Assembly (NCBI GenBank): GCA_023525975.1
Contig: CM042021.1
Coordinates: 105,879,501-105,943,500 of the forward strand
Length of the DNA: 64,000 bases
Source: Smallanthus sonchifolius
Lineage: Eukaryota; Streptophyta; Magnoliopsida; Asterales; Asteraceae
Direction: 5' to 3'
Part shown: piece after piece, positions 34,966 through 45,999 of the stretch
Position numbering within the stretch: the first letter of the stretch is position 1
How the letters are laid out: every line of letters begins with the position of its first letter
Notes under the pieces: model-generated
What the model saw: only the letters and a program-made list of their open reading frames with translations
Databases searched by the model: none
What the model was told of the DNA's origin: nothing
Translations under genes and position numbers: made by a program

Positions 34966-35188
34966 TCATTCCGTATGTATGCACACCAGCCGAAAAATAT
35001 TTAATTAAAACATTTAAAGAAGGGCTTCTAGAACTCACCTGATAAGCTAATCTGGGTTGTCCTAAACAAAGGTCCCACAACGTCACTTCCGAACTGAATT
35101 GATTAGTTAAATACACATCAGACCAAATCCTGACTCTAACGGTTTAACCTTCTAAACATACTGACTTTACTTAACCAGCTTGATGCTT

Positions 35189-35339
35189 GCGCACTTAGCA
35201 AGTGTGCAGGGCCTTGCTCTTGCGTACTTAATAAGTGCGCAAACTTTGCTTCATGCGTACTTGGTAAGTATGCAGGACCCTCTTCCTGCGTACTTGATAA
35301 GTATGCAGGATCTGCTTCATGCATACTTGATAAGTACGC
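35189..35339 (-). repeat. A middle LTR, five 19-bp palindromes at exact 33-bp period
   Basis: Units at 35189-35207, 35222-35240, 35255-35273, 35288-35306 and 35321-35339, form GCRYACTT-NNN-AAGTRYGC. All starts are exactly 33 bases apart. The array lies about 200 bases downstream of the donor-like site on the LTR strand. Confidence 0.93.
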
Positions 35340-35866
35340 AGGATCTGCTTCCCCGCAAAAACCCTAGCTTTCGCATTCGGGTCTGATAACGTCAAGATCA
35401 CGAACTTGTTTACATTCAAAACATTTGCTTTTCATGAAGGAACTCAAATCTATGTTTTTCTTCCAGTTTCATCCGTAAAAACGTCACATTTTCGTCCAAA
35501 ACCTAAAAACGAACAAAAACTCAGATCTAGGTTGGATCGTTACCTGTATCGAGCTTCTGATTCGGAGGTTCTTCTCATGAGCTATGGAGCAACGCATTCC
35601 TTCAATCTCGGTTCGATCCGTCGACTTTCTCTCTCTACGGTTTCTCTCTCTAGAACTTGCAAATGAGAGAATTATGGGGTGTGCTAGGCTATTTATAAGG
35701 GAAGGGACTCCTCCCCTCAAGTTCGCCGGTCCATCTGGCCCGGCCCGGCATGCCTCGTTCATTTATTTCTTTTGTCTTACATATAACCCGTTATTTTAAT
35801 CGTCGTCTTATTTTTGGGATGTTACAAGTCTACCCCCCTTACAATAGGTTTCGTCCTCGAAACCTA

Positions 35867-38785
35867 TCATAAGTCAAATAGATGAGGGTACGACTCCCTC
35901 ATTTCCTTCTCCGTTTCCCAAGTAGATTCCGATCCCTTTCGGTGCTTCCATTGGACTTTAACCAATGGAATAACTTTATTACGCAAACGCTTCTCCTTTC
36001 GGTCTAAGATGGCCACAGGTTCTTCGATGTAGTTCAGGCTGTTGTCGACCTTGGTGTCAGTAAGTGGTACGTGAGCCAATTCATCCGCCAAACACTTCTG
36101 CAAGTGTGATACATGGATGGTAGAATGAATCCCACTTAACTCATCAGGCAACTCTAACCGATAAGCGACTTCACCAACCCTTGTCATTATCCTGAATGGT
36201 CCGACAAACCTCGGACTTAACTTTCCTCTCTTCCTGAATCGTATGATTCCCTTCCAGGGTGACACTTTCAACATTACCCTGTTCCCAACATCAAACTCAA
36301 TAGGCCTTCGTTGTTTATCCGCATAGGATTTCTGACGGTCTTGGACGGCCTTCATTCGTGCTTTGATTTGATCAAACCTTTCCGACGTTTCTCTTACTAC
36401 TTCAAGACTCCCTAATTCCTTTTTTTCCAATCTCACCCCAACAAATCGGGGTCCTGCATCTTCTCTCATACAACATTTCGTAAGGCGGCATGCCTATAGT
36501 CGTGTGATGACTATTGTTGTAGGAGAATTCGGCTAACGGCAGATGACTGTCCCAACTGCCGCCAAAATCGATTATACAAGCACGAAGCATGTCCTCCAAT
36601 GTCTGAATGGTCCTTTCGGACTGATCATCCGTCTGTGGGTGGTATGTCGTGCTGATAGTAAGTCTCGTGCCCATCGCTTTGTGAAATCTTTTCCAGAACC
36701 TCGATGTGAATCGTGTGTCCCGGTCAGATACGATCGTCAAAGGCATCCCATGCCGTGCTACTGCTTCGTTAATAAATACCTCTGCTAACCTCTCCGACGA
36801 GAACGTCTCACGAATAGGTAGGAAATGAGCACTCTTCGTTAAACGGTCCACAATTACCCAAATTGTGTCATGACCTTTAGCTATGCGAGGTAGCTTGGTT
36901 ATGAAGTCCATGGTAATGTGTTCCCACTTCCATTCGGGTATATCAAGTGGTTGAATCTTTCCATATGGTTTCTGGTGTTCGGCCTTTACTTGTGAGCAAG
37001 TCAAGCACTTGCTTACATACTTTGCCACCTCATGTTTCATCCCAGGCCACCAGTATTCCCTCCTCAGATCTTGTACATTTTATTGGTACCAGGATGGGTA
37101 GAGTATCGAGACTTATGACTCTCATCCAAGATTTTGGTTCTAAGATCGCCACCCATAGGTATCCATACCCGTCCAAAACGCGTCCTAACACCAAGGGTGT
37201 TATATTCCAACTTGTCATGTTGGCCGACCATTCTTTCCTTCTTTATGTTTTCTTCCTTAAGTGCTTCATCTTGAGCTCTTTCAATTTCCCTCATCACATC
37301 TGATGTTACCACCAACTGGCAAGCTTTCACTCTAATAGGAGCAGGCACATCCTTTTGGCTTAGAGTGTCAGCCACCGCGTTTGCCTTTCCATGATGGTAC
37401 ATGATTTCACAGTCATAATATTTCAGGAGTTCCAACCATCATCTCTGCCTCATATTAAGCTCTCTTTGTTCGAAGAAGTACTTCAAACTTTTGTGGTCGG
37501 AGTTAATAGTAAACTTCACCCCGTAGAGGTAGTGCCTCCAGATTTTCAATGCAAATACGACAGCAGCAAGTTCCAAATCATGATTCGGATAGTTGACTTC
37601 GTGAACTTTCAACTGTCGCGACGCATATACAATCACTCTACCGCGTTGCATCAACACGCACCCTAATCCCTAACCCGAAGCATCAGAGTATACCACAAAG
37701 TCTTCATTGCCCTCGGGAAGGGCCAAGACTGGAGCTTTGGTTAGCTTCTTCTTCAATTCCTCAAACGCCTCATCCTGGGTCGAACCCCATTCGTACTTTA
37801 CCTCCTTCCAAGTCAAATTTGTCAATGGCGAAGCTATTTTCGAGAAATCCTGGATGAATCTCTGATAGTAGCCTGCCAATCCCAAGAAATTGCAGATTTC
37901 AGTTGGCGTCTTAGGAATATTCCATTGCCTTACTGTCATTATCTTCACTGGGTCAACCATAATGTTGTTCGGGTTAATGACATGACCTAGGAATTGGACT
38001 TCCCTAAGCCAGAACACACATTTGGAGAACTTAGCATACAACTTTTCCTTCTTCAGAGCTTCCAACACCTCCTTTAAGTGACATGCGTGATCACCCTCAT
38101 TCTTGGAGTAGATGAGGATATCGTCGATGAACACAATTACCGATCGGTCCAGCATTGGTCGACAAACCCTATTCATCAAATCCATGAACGCTGCGGGGGC
38201 GTTCGTCAATCCAAAAGACATTACGCGGAACTTGAAATGTCCATAACGCGTGCGAAATGCGGTTTTCGGTATCTCTTCTTCTCTCACCTTCAACTGATGG
38301 TACCCGAATCGAAGGTCGATTTTTGAGAACCAACTTGCGCCTTGCAATTGATCGAACAGGTCATCGATCCTTGGTAAAGGGTACTTGTTCTTCGCCGTTC
38401 GTTTGTTCAACTCGCGATAATCAATACACATTCTCATCGAACCATCTTTCTTCTTCACAAACAACACCGGAGCACCCCAAGGTGAGATGCTCGGTTGTAT
38501 AAATCCCTTCTCAAGTAGTTCGTCTAATTGGGCCATAAGTTCTTTCATCTCCACTAGTGCTAGTTGATATGGAGCCTTAGCCACGGGCTGGGCATCTGGT
38601 ACTAAGTCGATTCGGAACTCAATCTCTCTGTCGGGCGGTATCCCAGGCAAATCCTTTGGAAACACCTCCGGGTACTCGCGTACCATGGGCACATAGTCTA
38701 GTTCCTTCACTTCCTTACACTTGTCAATCATGTACACCAGATAAGCCTCGCATCTGCGCCTCAGGTAATCCATTACCTTGATCAT
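35867..38785 (-). pseudogene. Tandem A pol: RT, RNase H, integrase, chromodomain (multiple breaks)
   Basis: RT with FIDDILIYSKNEGDH intact, RNase H (YSDASG), integrase HHCC and MDFITKLPR, tail with EPVAILDRKEKRL…WETEKEMRESYPHLFDL, a chromodomain. Compared with element B: TAG at 37670-37672 (CAG to TAG), TGA at 37439-37441, a one-base loss near 37073, and a T-run frameshift near 36420-36427. The upstream protease is separated by the TAA at 38786. The catalytic Asp residues remain, so decay is by breaks rather than by active-site loss. Confidence 0.9.
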
Positions 38786-39184
38786 TTAGATGACGTTTGG
38801 CATCGGGGCGTCACGATCTCCAAAGACCTCGACTTTGCTACCATCCGGAGCCTTGAGTCGGATTATCTTTCGTTTACATATGATTTGTGCTTCGTTGGCA
38901 GTTAACCAATCCATACCCAACATGACATCAAACCCTCCCAAAACCATAACAAACAATCTAACAGGGAACCTATGACCTTCTATTTTTATCGTGGAGTTGT
39001 CAACTACATCGGTCACTCTCGCAGTTCTACCCTCAGTGGTTTCTACGTTAAAGGCCCTTTCTAGCTTACTAACAGTGTACTTCACTCGTTTACAAAAAGT
39101 CGCACATATAAAACTCTTACTGGCACCCGAATCAAATAACACAGAAACAAAAGTGTTGTCAAGGATGAACGTACCTGACGCCAC
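38786..39184 (-). pseudogene. Tandem A protease segment
   Basis: Contains LFDSGASKSFI, the retropepsin DSGA motif, and GMDWLTANEAQIIC. It is shifted out of the gag frame by an 11-base deletion near 39185 relative to B, and ends in TAA (38786-38788), where B has TCA, one codon before MIK. Confidence 0.88.
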
Positions 39185-40427
39185 CCCTGGCTTGTTCTTG
39201 CGTCAGTGCGTACGCGCGAGTCTTTGCTCGGGGCCTCTCTTCTCTCTTCTTCGGACCTTTCCCTTTTCCGGCTTCACCCATTCTGGGCTTGGTGCATTCC
39301 CGGCTCATATGACCGCTTTCACCACAATTGTAACATTTAATACCTAGCCTGCATTCACGGGAGTAGTGCCCAGTCTTGCCACATTTGTAGCACAGATTTG
39401 TCTCTAGCCGACATTCACCCGTATGTCTTACCCCACATTTTCCACAGACTGCCGTCTCGCCTACCCTGGCATATTTGTCCCGAGCCCCAAACAACTTCCC
39501 GGATCGCTTAGCAGGAAAACTCAGCTTCTTCCTAGGCTCTTCAATGGCAACGACATTCAGCGCCAGATCATCAAATACCACGCCGCTCAGTTCTACTACC
39601 GAATCTTAGGTAGTAGGGGCGTTTGCTTTAACATAGGTGTGGACCTGGTCAGGTAGCCCTTGAATGTAGCAGGCAATCTTTCTTTCCTCAGTCGTGACAA
39701 GATGTGGCACCAGACGTGCCAGTTCATTGAACCGTGTGGTGTACTGCCGGTGCGTCATGCTCCCGGCCTTAATCCCTAGAAATTCCCTTTCTACCTTTTC
39801 GATCTCATTCCTTGGACAGAAATTCTTGATCACCAAAGTTTTCAAATCAGTCCACAACATCGCATGCACAGTCTCTTCCCCTTTGGCTTGACGTACACCT
39901 TCCCACCAATGGGAAGCTTCCTCCCTCAAGGAGTTAGCAGCAAACTTCACAACTTGATCCGCTCGACACTCGCTCAGACGAATGGCAGCTTCCATACGGA
40001 TCACCCAATCAAACGTAGCCACCGCGTCCTTCTTCCCAGTCAGGACCGGTGGGTCACATGCCTTAAAGGACTTATAGTCGCAACCACGGTTAAGCGGTAT
40101 GTTGATTGCCTCAGTGTTCGGGGTACCAACCGCCGCGTTAGACCCACCTGTCTCACTAGCCTTCTTTAACGCTTCTGCCAATAGTCCAGGCAGAGAAACC
40201 TTCATCAACTCAGTAAACTCGCGTGCCAGAACCGCTCTCACCTCCGGTTCAAAAGTGAATTGTTGTCCTTCGACATGAGTCGGCTCAGTCCCGTGCATAC
40301 TAACTTCTGGCTCAGTGTGAACACTTCCTTCTTCACTATACTCTTGGCATGCAGGGGTCCTACCGCACCCACCGTTACGACCGCCGGTACGGCCCCCACC
40401 ACGCCTTCCGCTCTTTCGTCCCGCCAT
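39159..40427 (-). pseudogene. Tandem A gag: capsid and three Cys-rich knuckles, one nonsense codon
   Basis: The ATG at 40427 opens MAGRKSGRRGGGRTGG. The capsid core is intact to a TAA at 39606-39608, where the left copy has TAC and element B has TAT, so the nonsense arose in this copy. The frame continues with CGKCGVRHTGEC, CYKCGKTGHYSREC and CYNCGESGHMSREC, two classic CCHC zinc knuckles plus a preceding CxxC motif. It runs out of frame at the 11-base deletion before the protease. Confidence 0.9.
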
Positions 40428-40746
40428 TTCGTTCTATAAGACAAGGAATCCAATGTCATCACGCTAGTTAACAAATAAAATTCAACAAGCACTGTAGGAT
40501 GTTAATATACACTTGCCATCTGCAATTAACCATTACACTACCTTTCGATTTCAATTTGACCACCTTTGTGATTCCATCAGAACAAAAGTCCTTACCTAAC
40601 CCTTTCTAAGGCATACTATACATGTAAATATATACTACCTTCATACCTGATGCTGTGGCTCGAGTTACCTGTACTGGCATCCGCATTCGGTCTCATTTAC
40701 AGTTTAAGTTCAGACACTCGGAGTGTCCGAATCTCTCAAACTATTG

Positions 40747-40758
40747 CTCTGATACAAA
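40747..40758 (-). promoter_or_regulatory. Primer-binding site of tandem A, one base changed
   Basis: Plus GCTCTGATACAA differs from the perfect GCTCTGATACCA of the left unit and of B by one base, at the second position of the primer-binding end. Confidence 0.88.
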
Positions 40759-40760
40759 CT

Positions 40761-42755
40761 TGTAAGGCCCCCACACCCGGGAGGCCTCACTTGTTGGATT
40801 TACTCATTCACAAACAGTTCTTAGACTTGAATATCAAAATAACGCAGCGGAATCATTCATTCAACATAATTAAAACTTGTTCAAACATGCGGAAGTGTAA
40901 CATTGTCTTAATAAATGAAACATAATGGGATGCCAGTCTTCATATCATCCGGGTAACTCATCAAGCCGCCCAGCATCACCGTCCATCATCATAACCTGCC
41001 CTTAACCTGAATGTGCATACTAAAAAGTCAGCTACGCTGGTGAGTTCTAGCTTTACATAAAACCTTAACATAAACATTTTGCCAAAAACATAACATACAT
41101 TTGTTTAACAAAAGCGTACGTAAAACATGCAATAACTTAACATCATCATAACATTGTAACATAGCATCATAACATAAGTCAACATGAACCAAATCTGCGC
41201 CTTCTCGTAACTGTCAATTCCATACATCGCATACCAGCAGATGAACTTAAGGCTCGTTACCTCTAAGTCATCCGTCACACAGGTCCCAAAGGCTCGTTAC
41301 CTCTAGGTGGACCAAACATATGTTTCCTAAGGCTCGTTACCTCTAGGTTTGCCAAACATACGTCTCCTAAGGCTCGTTACCTCTAGGTAGACCAAACATA
41401 TGTCTCCTAAGGCTCGTTACCTCTAGGTAGACAGAACATAACATAGGCATTATTTCCCCTCAAAGAATAGTACCTTCCATCGGGATCCCGGTAATTCCAT
41501 GGGTGATCGTCATTACCCCATCATCAACCAGTTGTACAACTGTTAGCCAGCCACAAAGGCCCCCCTTAAGGGTGAGGCCAATACATACATACATACCTTA
41601 GCTCCCGTAGGAACTCGTGGCAGATTCGTTCATTCGTGACTTTCATAAAACCTTTACCTCATTTTAGTTAAAGCATTTGTACGTTTTATTAAACAAAACA
41701 TCATCTCTTTCGTAAACTTCATTTGGCAAAACATTTCATAAACATCATCTCGTAAACATCATTTCGTAAACATCATATCGTAAACATCATCTCGTAAACA
41801 TCATTTCGTAAACATCATATCGTATACATCATCTCGTAAACATCATTTCGTAAACATTATTTCGTAAACCTCGTTTCGTAAACCTCATTTCAAAACATCA
41901 TTCCGTATGTATGCACACCAGCCCAAAAACATTTAATTAAAACATTTAAAGAAGGGCTTCTAGAACTCACCTTATAAGCTAATCTGGGTTGTCCTAAACA
42001 AAGGTCCCACAACGTCACTTCCGATCTGAATTGATTAGTTAAATACACATCAGACCAAATCCCGACTCTAACGGTTTAACCTTCTAAACATACTGACTTA
42101 ACCAGGACCTTGCTCTTGCGTACTTAATAAGTGCGCAAACTTTGCTTCATGCATACTTGATAAGTACGCACGACCCTCTTCATGCGTACTTGGTAAGTAC
42201 GCAGGACCCTCTTCCCGCGTACTTGATAAGTACGCAGGATCTGCTTCATGCATACTTGATAAGTACGCAGGATCTGCTTCCCCGCAAAAACCCTAACTTT
42301 CGCATTCGGGTCTGATCACGTCAAGATCCCGAACTTGTTTACATTCAAAACATTTTCTTTTCATGAAGGAACTCAAATCTATGTTTTTCTTCCAGTTTCA
42401 TCCATAAAAACGTCACATTTTCGTCCAAAACCTAAAAACGAACAAAAACTCAGATCTAGGTTGGATCATTACCTGTATCGAGCTTCTGATTCGGAGGTTC
42501 TTCTCACGAGCTATGGAGCAACGCACTCCTTCAATCTCGGGTCGATCCGCCAACTTTCTCTCTCTATGGTTTCTCTCTCTAGAACTTGCAAATGAGAGAA
42601 TTGTGTGGTGTGCTAGGCTATTTATAGGGGAAGGGACTCCTCCCCTCAAGTTCGCCGGCCCATCTGGCCCGGCCCGTCACGCCTCGTTCATTTATTCCTT
42701 TCGTCTTACATATAACCCGTTATTTTAATCGTCGTCTTATTTTTGGGATGTTACA
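40761..42755 (-). repeat. Right (5') LTR of tandem A
   Basis: 1995 bp with TGTAAGGCC and GATGTTACA ends, TATA-like box at plus 42621-42626, otherwise collinear with the middle LTR. The TSD TGACC follows. Confidence 0.92.
42118..42268 (-). repeat. A right LTR, five 19-bp palindromes at exact 33-bp period
   Basis: Units start at 42118, 42151, 42184, 42217 and 42250. Its first unit equals the second unit of the middle LTR; its second has no direct counterpart there; the middle LTR's first unit is absent. Unit content has turned over between LTRs while the period stayed at 33. Confidence 0.92.
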
Positions 42756-42760
42756 TGACC

Positions 42761-43968
42761 AGTGATAGTATCTCAGAACCCGCCTATCAAGTGAGTTCTA
42801 TGTGCCCCCTATATGTTACGTGCCCCCTATATGTTACGTGCAAATCATTTTAAATGTTTTGGGGCTGAATTGTATACAGTAAATGAATGAATGTTATAAA
42901 TGATAATGTGATCATACGTAATATATATATATATATATGAATGATGAACAAAGAATGAAACGTATATATACAAATAATGAACTAAATGAATGTTATGAAT
43001 GCCAATGATATATATATATATATATATGAATGTTAATGTGATCATACGTAAAGAATAATGAACAAAGGATAAAACGTGTGTATACAAAGAAGGAAATGAA
43101 TGAACGGCATAACGTAAATGAATGAAATCTTGCTTTATATATGTATATACCGCATGTTATCAATGAATGTAAACGTTACGGACGGTACGATGACAACGGC
43201 TACTCCGGTAGACGGACGACCACTCATTTATTATGCAGCCAAAATTAAAAATCTAGAAAGGTAGACTAAACTAAGGCCGCTATGGTGGAGTCAGTCCATC
43301 AATTGATGCATGGCTGTATAATATAGATTGGGTGGGAAATGGATGCCTTCGGGCAGACGGGAGAATATGACGGTCTACGACGGTAGAACGGTGAGGACAG
43401 CCGGCCGAAGGAATCTGGATGATATAGCATGACGTACAGTCGAAGGAATCCGTACGATCATGGAGGACGGACTACGAGGGTAGGACGGGAGTCTGTCTTT
43501 ATGACTTACACAAATCAATGTTGGGCTGATCACCCCTATGTATATGACCAATGAATGTTCAGCGAAAGCAATGATGTATGCATATATTTACATGTACCTA
43601 TTATGAATGATATATGAAAGCAAATCAAGTGTTAATGTGTGTATATGTATATATATATACCTATAAACAAAATAATGTTTATACCTAATTGCTTTAAACT
43701 AGAACTCACGCTGACTTTTAGTATGCACTATAGGTAAGAAGAAGAAAGGACGTGCGAATGCATGAAGGCTACCCCTATACAAGACTTGCATCCCGTTTAA
43801 ACTACTTACGTGCTATAACAATGTTTATGTTTAATGTTAAAACTTCCACTGCTATGTTATGTATTTGACTTATTGTACGCTTCTGATATGTTGAATGTTT
43901 TTAATTAAAAGTTCAATATTGTTATGAGTAAATCCAACAATTTAGGTCACCGGAATAGAGGCCTTACA
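42761..43968 (+). repeat. Right part of solo LTR D
   Basis: Contains GTGAGTTCTATGTGCCCCCT and TTTTGGGGCTG (shared block with C and F LTRs), a duplicated CCCCCTATATGTTACGTG, a 90-base duplication around two (TA)n runs (42919-42938 and 43010-43027), an ACGG-rich repeat region (43170-43490), the acceptor-like CTGACTTTTAGTATGCAC…TATAG, and the LTR end at 43968. No gene is seen. Confidence 0.75.
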
Positions 43969-43973
43969 ATTAT

Positions 43974-44894
43974 GAGCCATAAGGAAAACCTTTATAATGA
44001 TTCATGAAAAAGCTTTAAGAGTCAAAAACAAAACATTCATGTGAATCAAGACATGACTTTATTAGCATTAATCAAGAATTGCAACAATTTCTTATTACAA
44101 TCATCAAAGTTCTATATTATTCATCCCAACAACTCAATTCAACCTTGGGGACGAGATATTTGTGTCTAAAGTTAGTGGAGAAGTGGCGCGTTAGAACACA
44201 AACCCATAAATAATAAATAATTCATTATATAGCTTATATATAAATATAATTATTTATGTCCAAAGTCAGTGAAAACCACTTTTTCACTAATTTTTTTTTA
44301 ACATAAAGTACACGACCTTGTGATTTTTCTTTGCGAGGGTGTATTTTTTTTTATATAAAATTAAGGAAAGGAATTTGTTGAGTACACTACTACATGAATT
44401 ACTTCACATAGTCGTGTAAAATTTAAACATTTTAAAGAATTGTATATGGATGACATTTTTGCTAAAATGAGAGACCATTTGTGTCATTTTGAAAAATTAA
44501 AATATAAAAGGTATATAAGTAGAAAACTTTAGCTTTGGTCAAACAAGGGAGAAATAGAAGTAGAGAACTTCAGGAAGTTCTCTTAGAGAATTTTTGTATG
44601 GTCAGCACAAGGAGAATGGCATAGATCCGAAATGTTTAACATTGTCGAAATCAATAGTGAATACATAGCATTTTTAAAAATAGAAATACACATCACAATT
44701 ACTTTCAAATTTGAATATCCACAAGTAAAAACATACCCGCCCCCTATGGCGGGGCGCGCGTAGCGGGTGCTCGGTTCTAAACAACTTAGATAAAAATAAG
44801 CAAGTTGTAACAGTACATTTGAAAATTAGAAAACATAATATTTTAAAAGTTATATACCAAAATTAATTATAAAGATTTAAACCATTAAGAAAAA
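43974..44894. other. Unassigned sequence between D and H
   Basis: About 0.9 kb with no coding frame. It holds T-rich runs, a short GC-rich island (GGCGGGGCGCGCGTAGCGGGTGC near 44749-44772) and a palindrome-like AGAACTTCAGGAAGTTCTCT near 44563-44582. Origin not recognised. Confidence 0.35.
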
Positions 44895-45356
44895 TGTAAG
44901 TCCTGAGCAGACCTGAGAGAGCAGATCTGCGGAGAAAATCTTCACCGGTCCGAATCAAGAGGCGGAATCCCTTGATCCTATCACTCTCGAATAAAAAAGG
45001 TAGAGACGGGTGCGAGAATTACATACACGAACAGAAATATATAAAAGTGAAAAAGAACAGATAATTAAAAGCATAAAACGTATGATTTTTTCATTGATAT
45101 GAAAATGATAAAGCTCCTCACACACTCAAAATTAGTCTCACCCCAGGGTGAGCTCCCCTGGGGTGGTGATTCCCTTTACAGACACACATTCCTCCTATTA
45201 GATAATCTGCTATTTATAGGATGCCAAACACATATGCCTTGTTTTCCAAGTCATCGTCAAATGAGCCTGAAAAACAGGTATCGAATTCAACCGAAACTAG
45301 TAGTTTCGATACTGTAGTTTCTATTGACAGCACCAGTCTCAATTTTATACCCAACA
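44895..45356 (-). repeat. Solo Ty1/copia-type LTR H with TSD AAAAA
   Basis: Minus strand: TGTTGGGTATAAAATTG…GGACTTACA, 462 bp, flanked by AAAAA on both sides (44890-44894 and 45357-45361; low-information because the region is A-rich). Order on its strand: one CGAAACTA/TAGTTTCG palindrome (plus 45291-45310), TATA box CCTATAAATAG (plus about 45208-45218), then the leader. The palindrome-before-TATA layout is the same as in the SIRE LTR. Confidence 0.75.
45139..45165. other. Perfect 10-bp-stem hairpin in LTR H leader
   Basis: CACCCCAGGG (45139-45148) and CCCTGGGGTG (45156-45165) are exact complements around a 7-base loop. It lies about 45-70 bases downstream of the TATA box on the LTR strand, so it would be near the RNA 5' end. 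Confidence 0.85.
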
Positions 45357-45541
45357 AAAAAAAATTAATGAAAAAAATTATTTGTGGGGGCGCCGGATGG
45401 GTGACAACACATGGTCCGGTTTTTCGAGGCCTAAATTTTTTTTTTTATATTTATTACATATTTAAATTTAAAAAAAAACTATAACATTCGGCTTCTCGTA
45501 CGAACAATATTGTCCGCTTTGCCCCCTAAGAGCTCTTAGAG

Positions 45542-45632
45542 CTCACAGATTTGTTTTTGGTTGCCCGGGTGAAAACTTCTCAGAGGTTCACCCATCCATG
45601 TTTTACTCTCACCCGAGCAAGATTAACTGTGG
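45542..45632 (-). ncRNA. 5S rRNA-like region in left Cassandra LTR (diverged)
   Basis: Minus strand: ACTCCACAGTTAATCTTGCTC, GGATGGGTGAACCTCTGAGAAG. These align with the plant 5S segments ACTCCGCAGTTAAGCGTGCT and GGATGGGTGACCTCCTGGGAAG (from memory, cited in parts). Changes fall in both Pol III control boxes, so this copy is more decayed than the right one. Confidence 0.85.
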
Positions 45633-45902
45633 AGTTTTCATCTCATCCACTACATTAAGCCCCAAAACACATTGTGGTATTTGATGCGGGGCATTCCTTA
45701 TGAACCAAACATCTATCCCGTGGACAGAACATAACGATATGAGATTTGCCTAAGGTGTTACAAACACCCCCCCTTTGGGATTCATCGTCATCGATGAGGT
45801 ATGCCCCATTAACGTAAACAGACCAGAAAGGGAGTAGCTCTGATACCATTTGTAACATTCGGCCTCTCGTACCAACAATATTGTCCGCTTTCCCCCCTAA
45901 GA

Positions 45903-45999
45903 GCTCACGGATTTGTTTTTGGTTGCCCGGGTGAAAACTTCCCGGGGGTCACCCATCTCTGGATTACTCCCACCCGAGCACGCTTAACTGTGGAGTTCT
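45903..45999 (-). ncRNA. 5S rRNA-like region in right Cassandra LTR (well conserved)
   Basis: Minus strand: AGAACTCCACAGTTAAGCGT, GCTCGGGTGGGAGTAATCC, AGATGGGTGACCCCCGGGAAG. The A-box AGTTAAGCGTGCTCGGG and C-box GGGTGACC…GGGAAG of plant 5S genes are nearly intact. It is not a functional rRNA gene; the 5' third of 5S is not present as such. Confidence 0.88.

Larger units (their letters stand above)
33831..35826 (-). repeat. Middle (shared) LTR of tandem A
   Basis: 1996 bp. On its own strand: TGTAACATCCC, TATA-like TATAAA (plus 35692-35697), CGATACAG|GTAACG donor-like (GT at 35543-35542), a palindrome array, AAACATCAT repeats, a 41 bp tandem repeat, the acceptor-like block GCTGACTTTTTAGTATGCA then CATTCAG ending at 34080, and GGCCTTACA. 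Confidence 0.92.
32008..42755 (-). mobile_element. Tekay-type gypsy tandem A: three LTRs, one deleted and one full internal region, TSD TGACC
   Basis: Plus-strand order: partial LTR (32008-32539), partial gag, primer site, complete LTR (33831-35826), full internal region, primer site, complete LTR (40761-42755). A single perfect TSD, TGACC, flanks the whole block (32003-32007 and 42756-42760). The middle LTR serves both units, with a primer site on its left and a polypurine tract on its right. This is the structure expected from unequal recombination after one insertion, followed by a 5 kb deletion in the left unit. Confidence 0.92.
20651..43968 (+). repeat. Solo gypsy-type LTR D with TSD ATTAT, split by elements C and A
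   Basis: Starts TGTAACATCCCAATCC at 20651 and ends GAGGCCTTACA at 43968. ATTAT flanks both ends (20646-20650 and 43969-43973). Removing C (with one TSD copy) and A (with one TSD copy) leaves 20651-21237, 31730-32007 and 42761-43968, about 2.07 kb, the size of one LTR, with no internal domain. Its ends match the A/B family (TGTAACATCC…GGCCTTACA), as does the block CTGACTTTTAGTATGCACTATAG near 43708-43732. D was therefore a solo LTR before C and A landed in it. Confidence 0.88.

Noticed and set aside
35189..35339. Regular repeats with about 33-bp period suggesting a CRISPR array
   Set aside because: The genome is a plant. Spacers are near-identical and the repeat core is a palindrome in an LTR, repeated in the other LTR.
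45903..45999. A functional 5S rRNA gene
   Set aside because: Partial, inside a Cassandra LTR, and not in a 5S tandem array.
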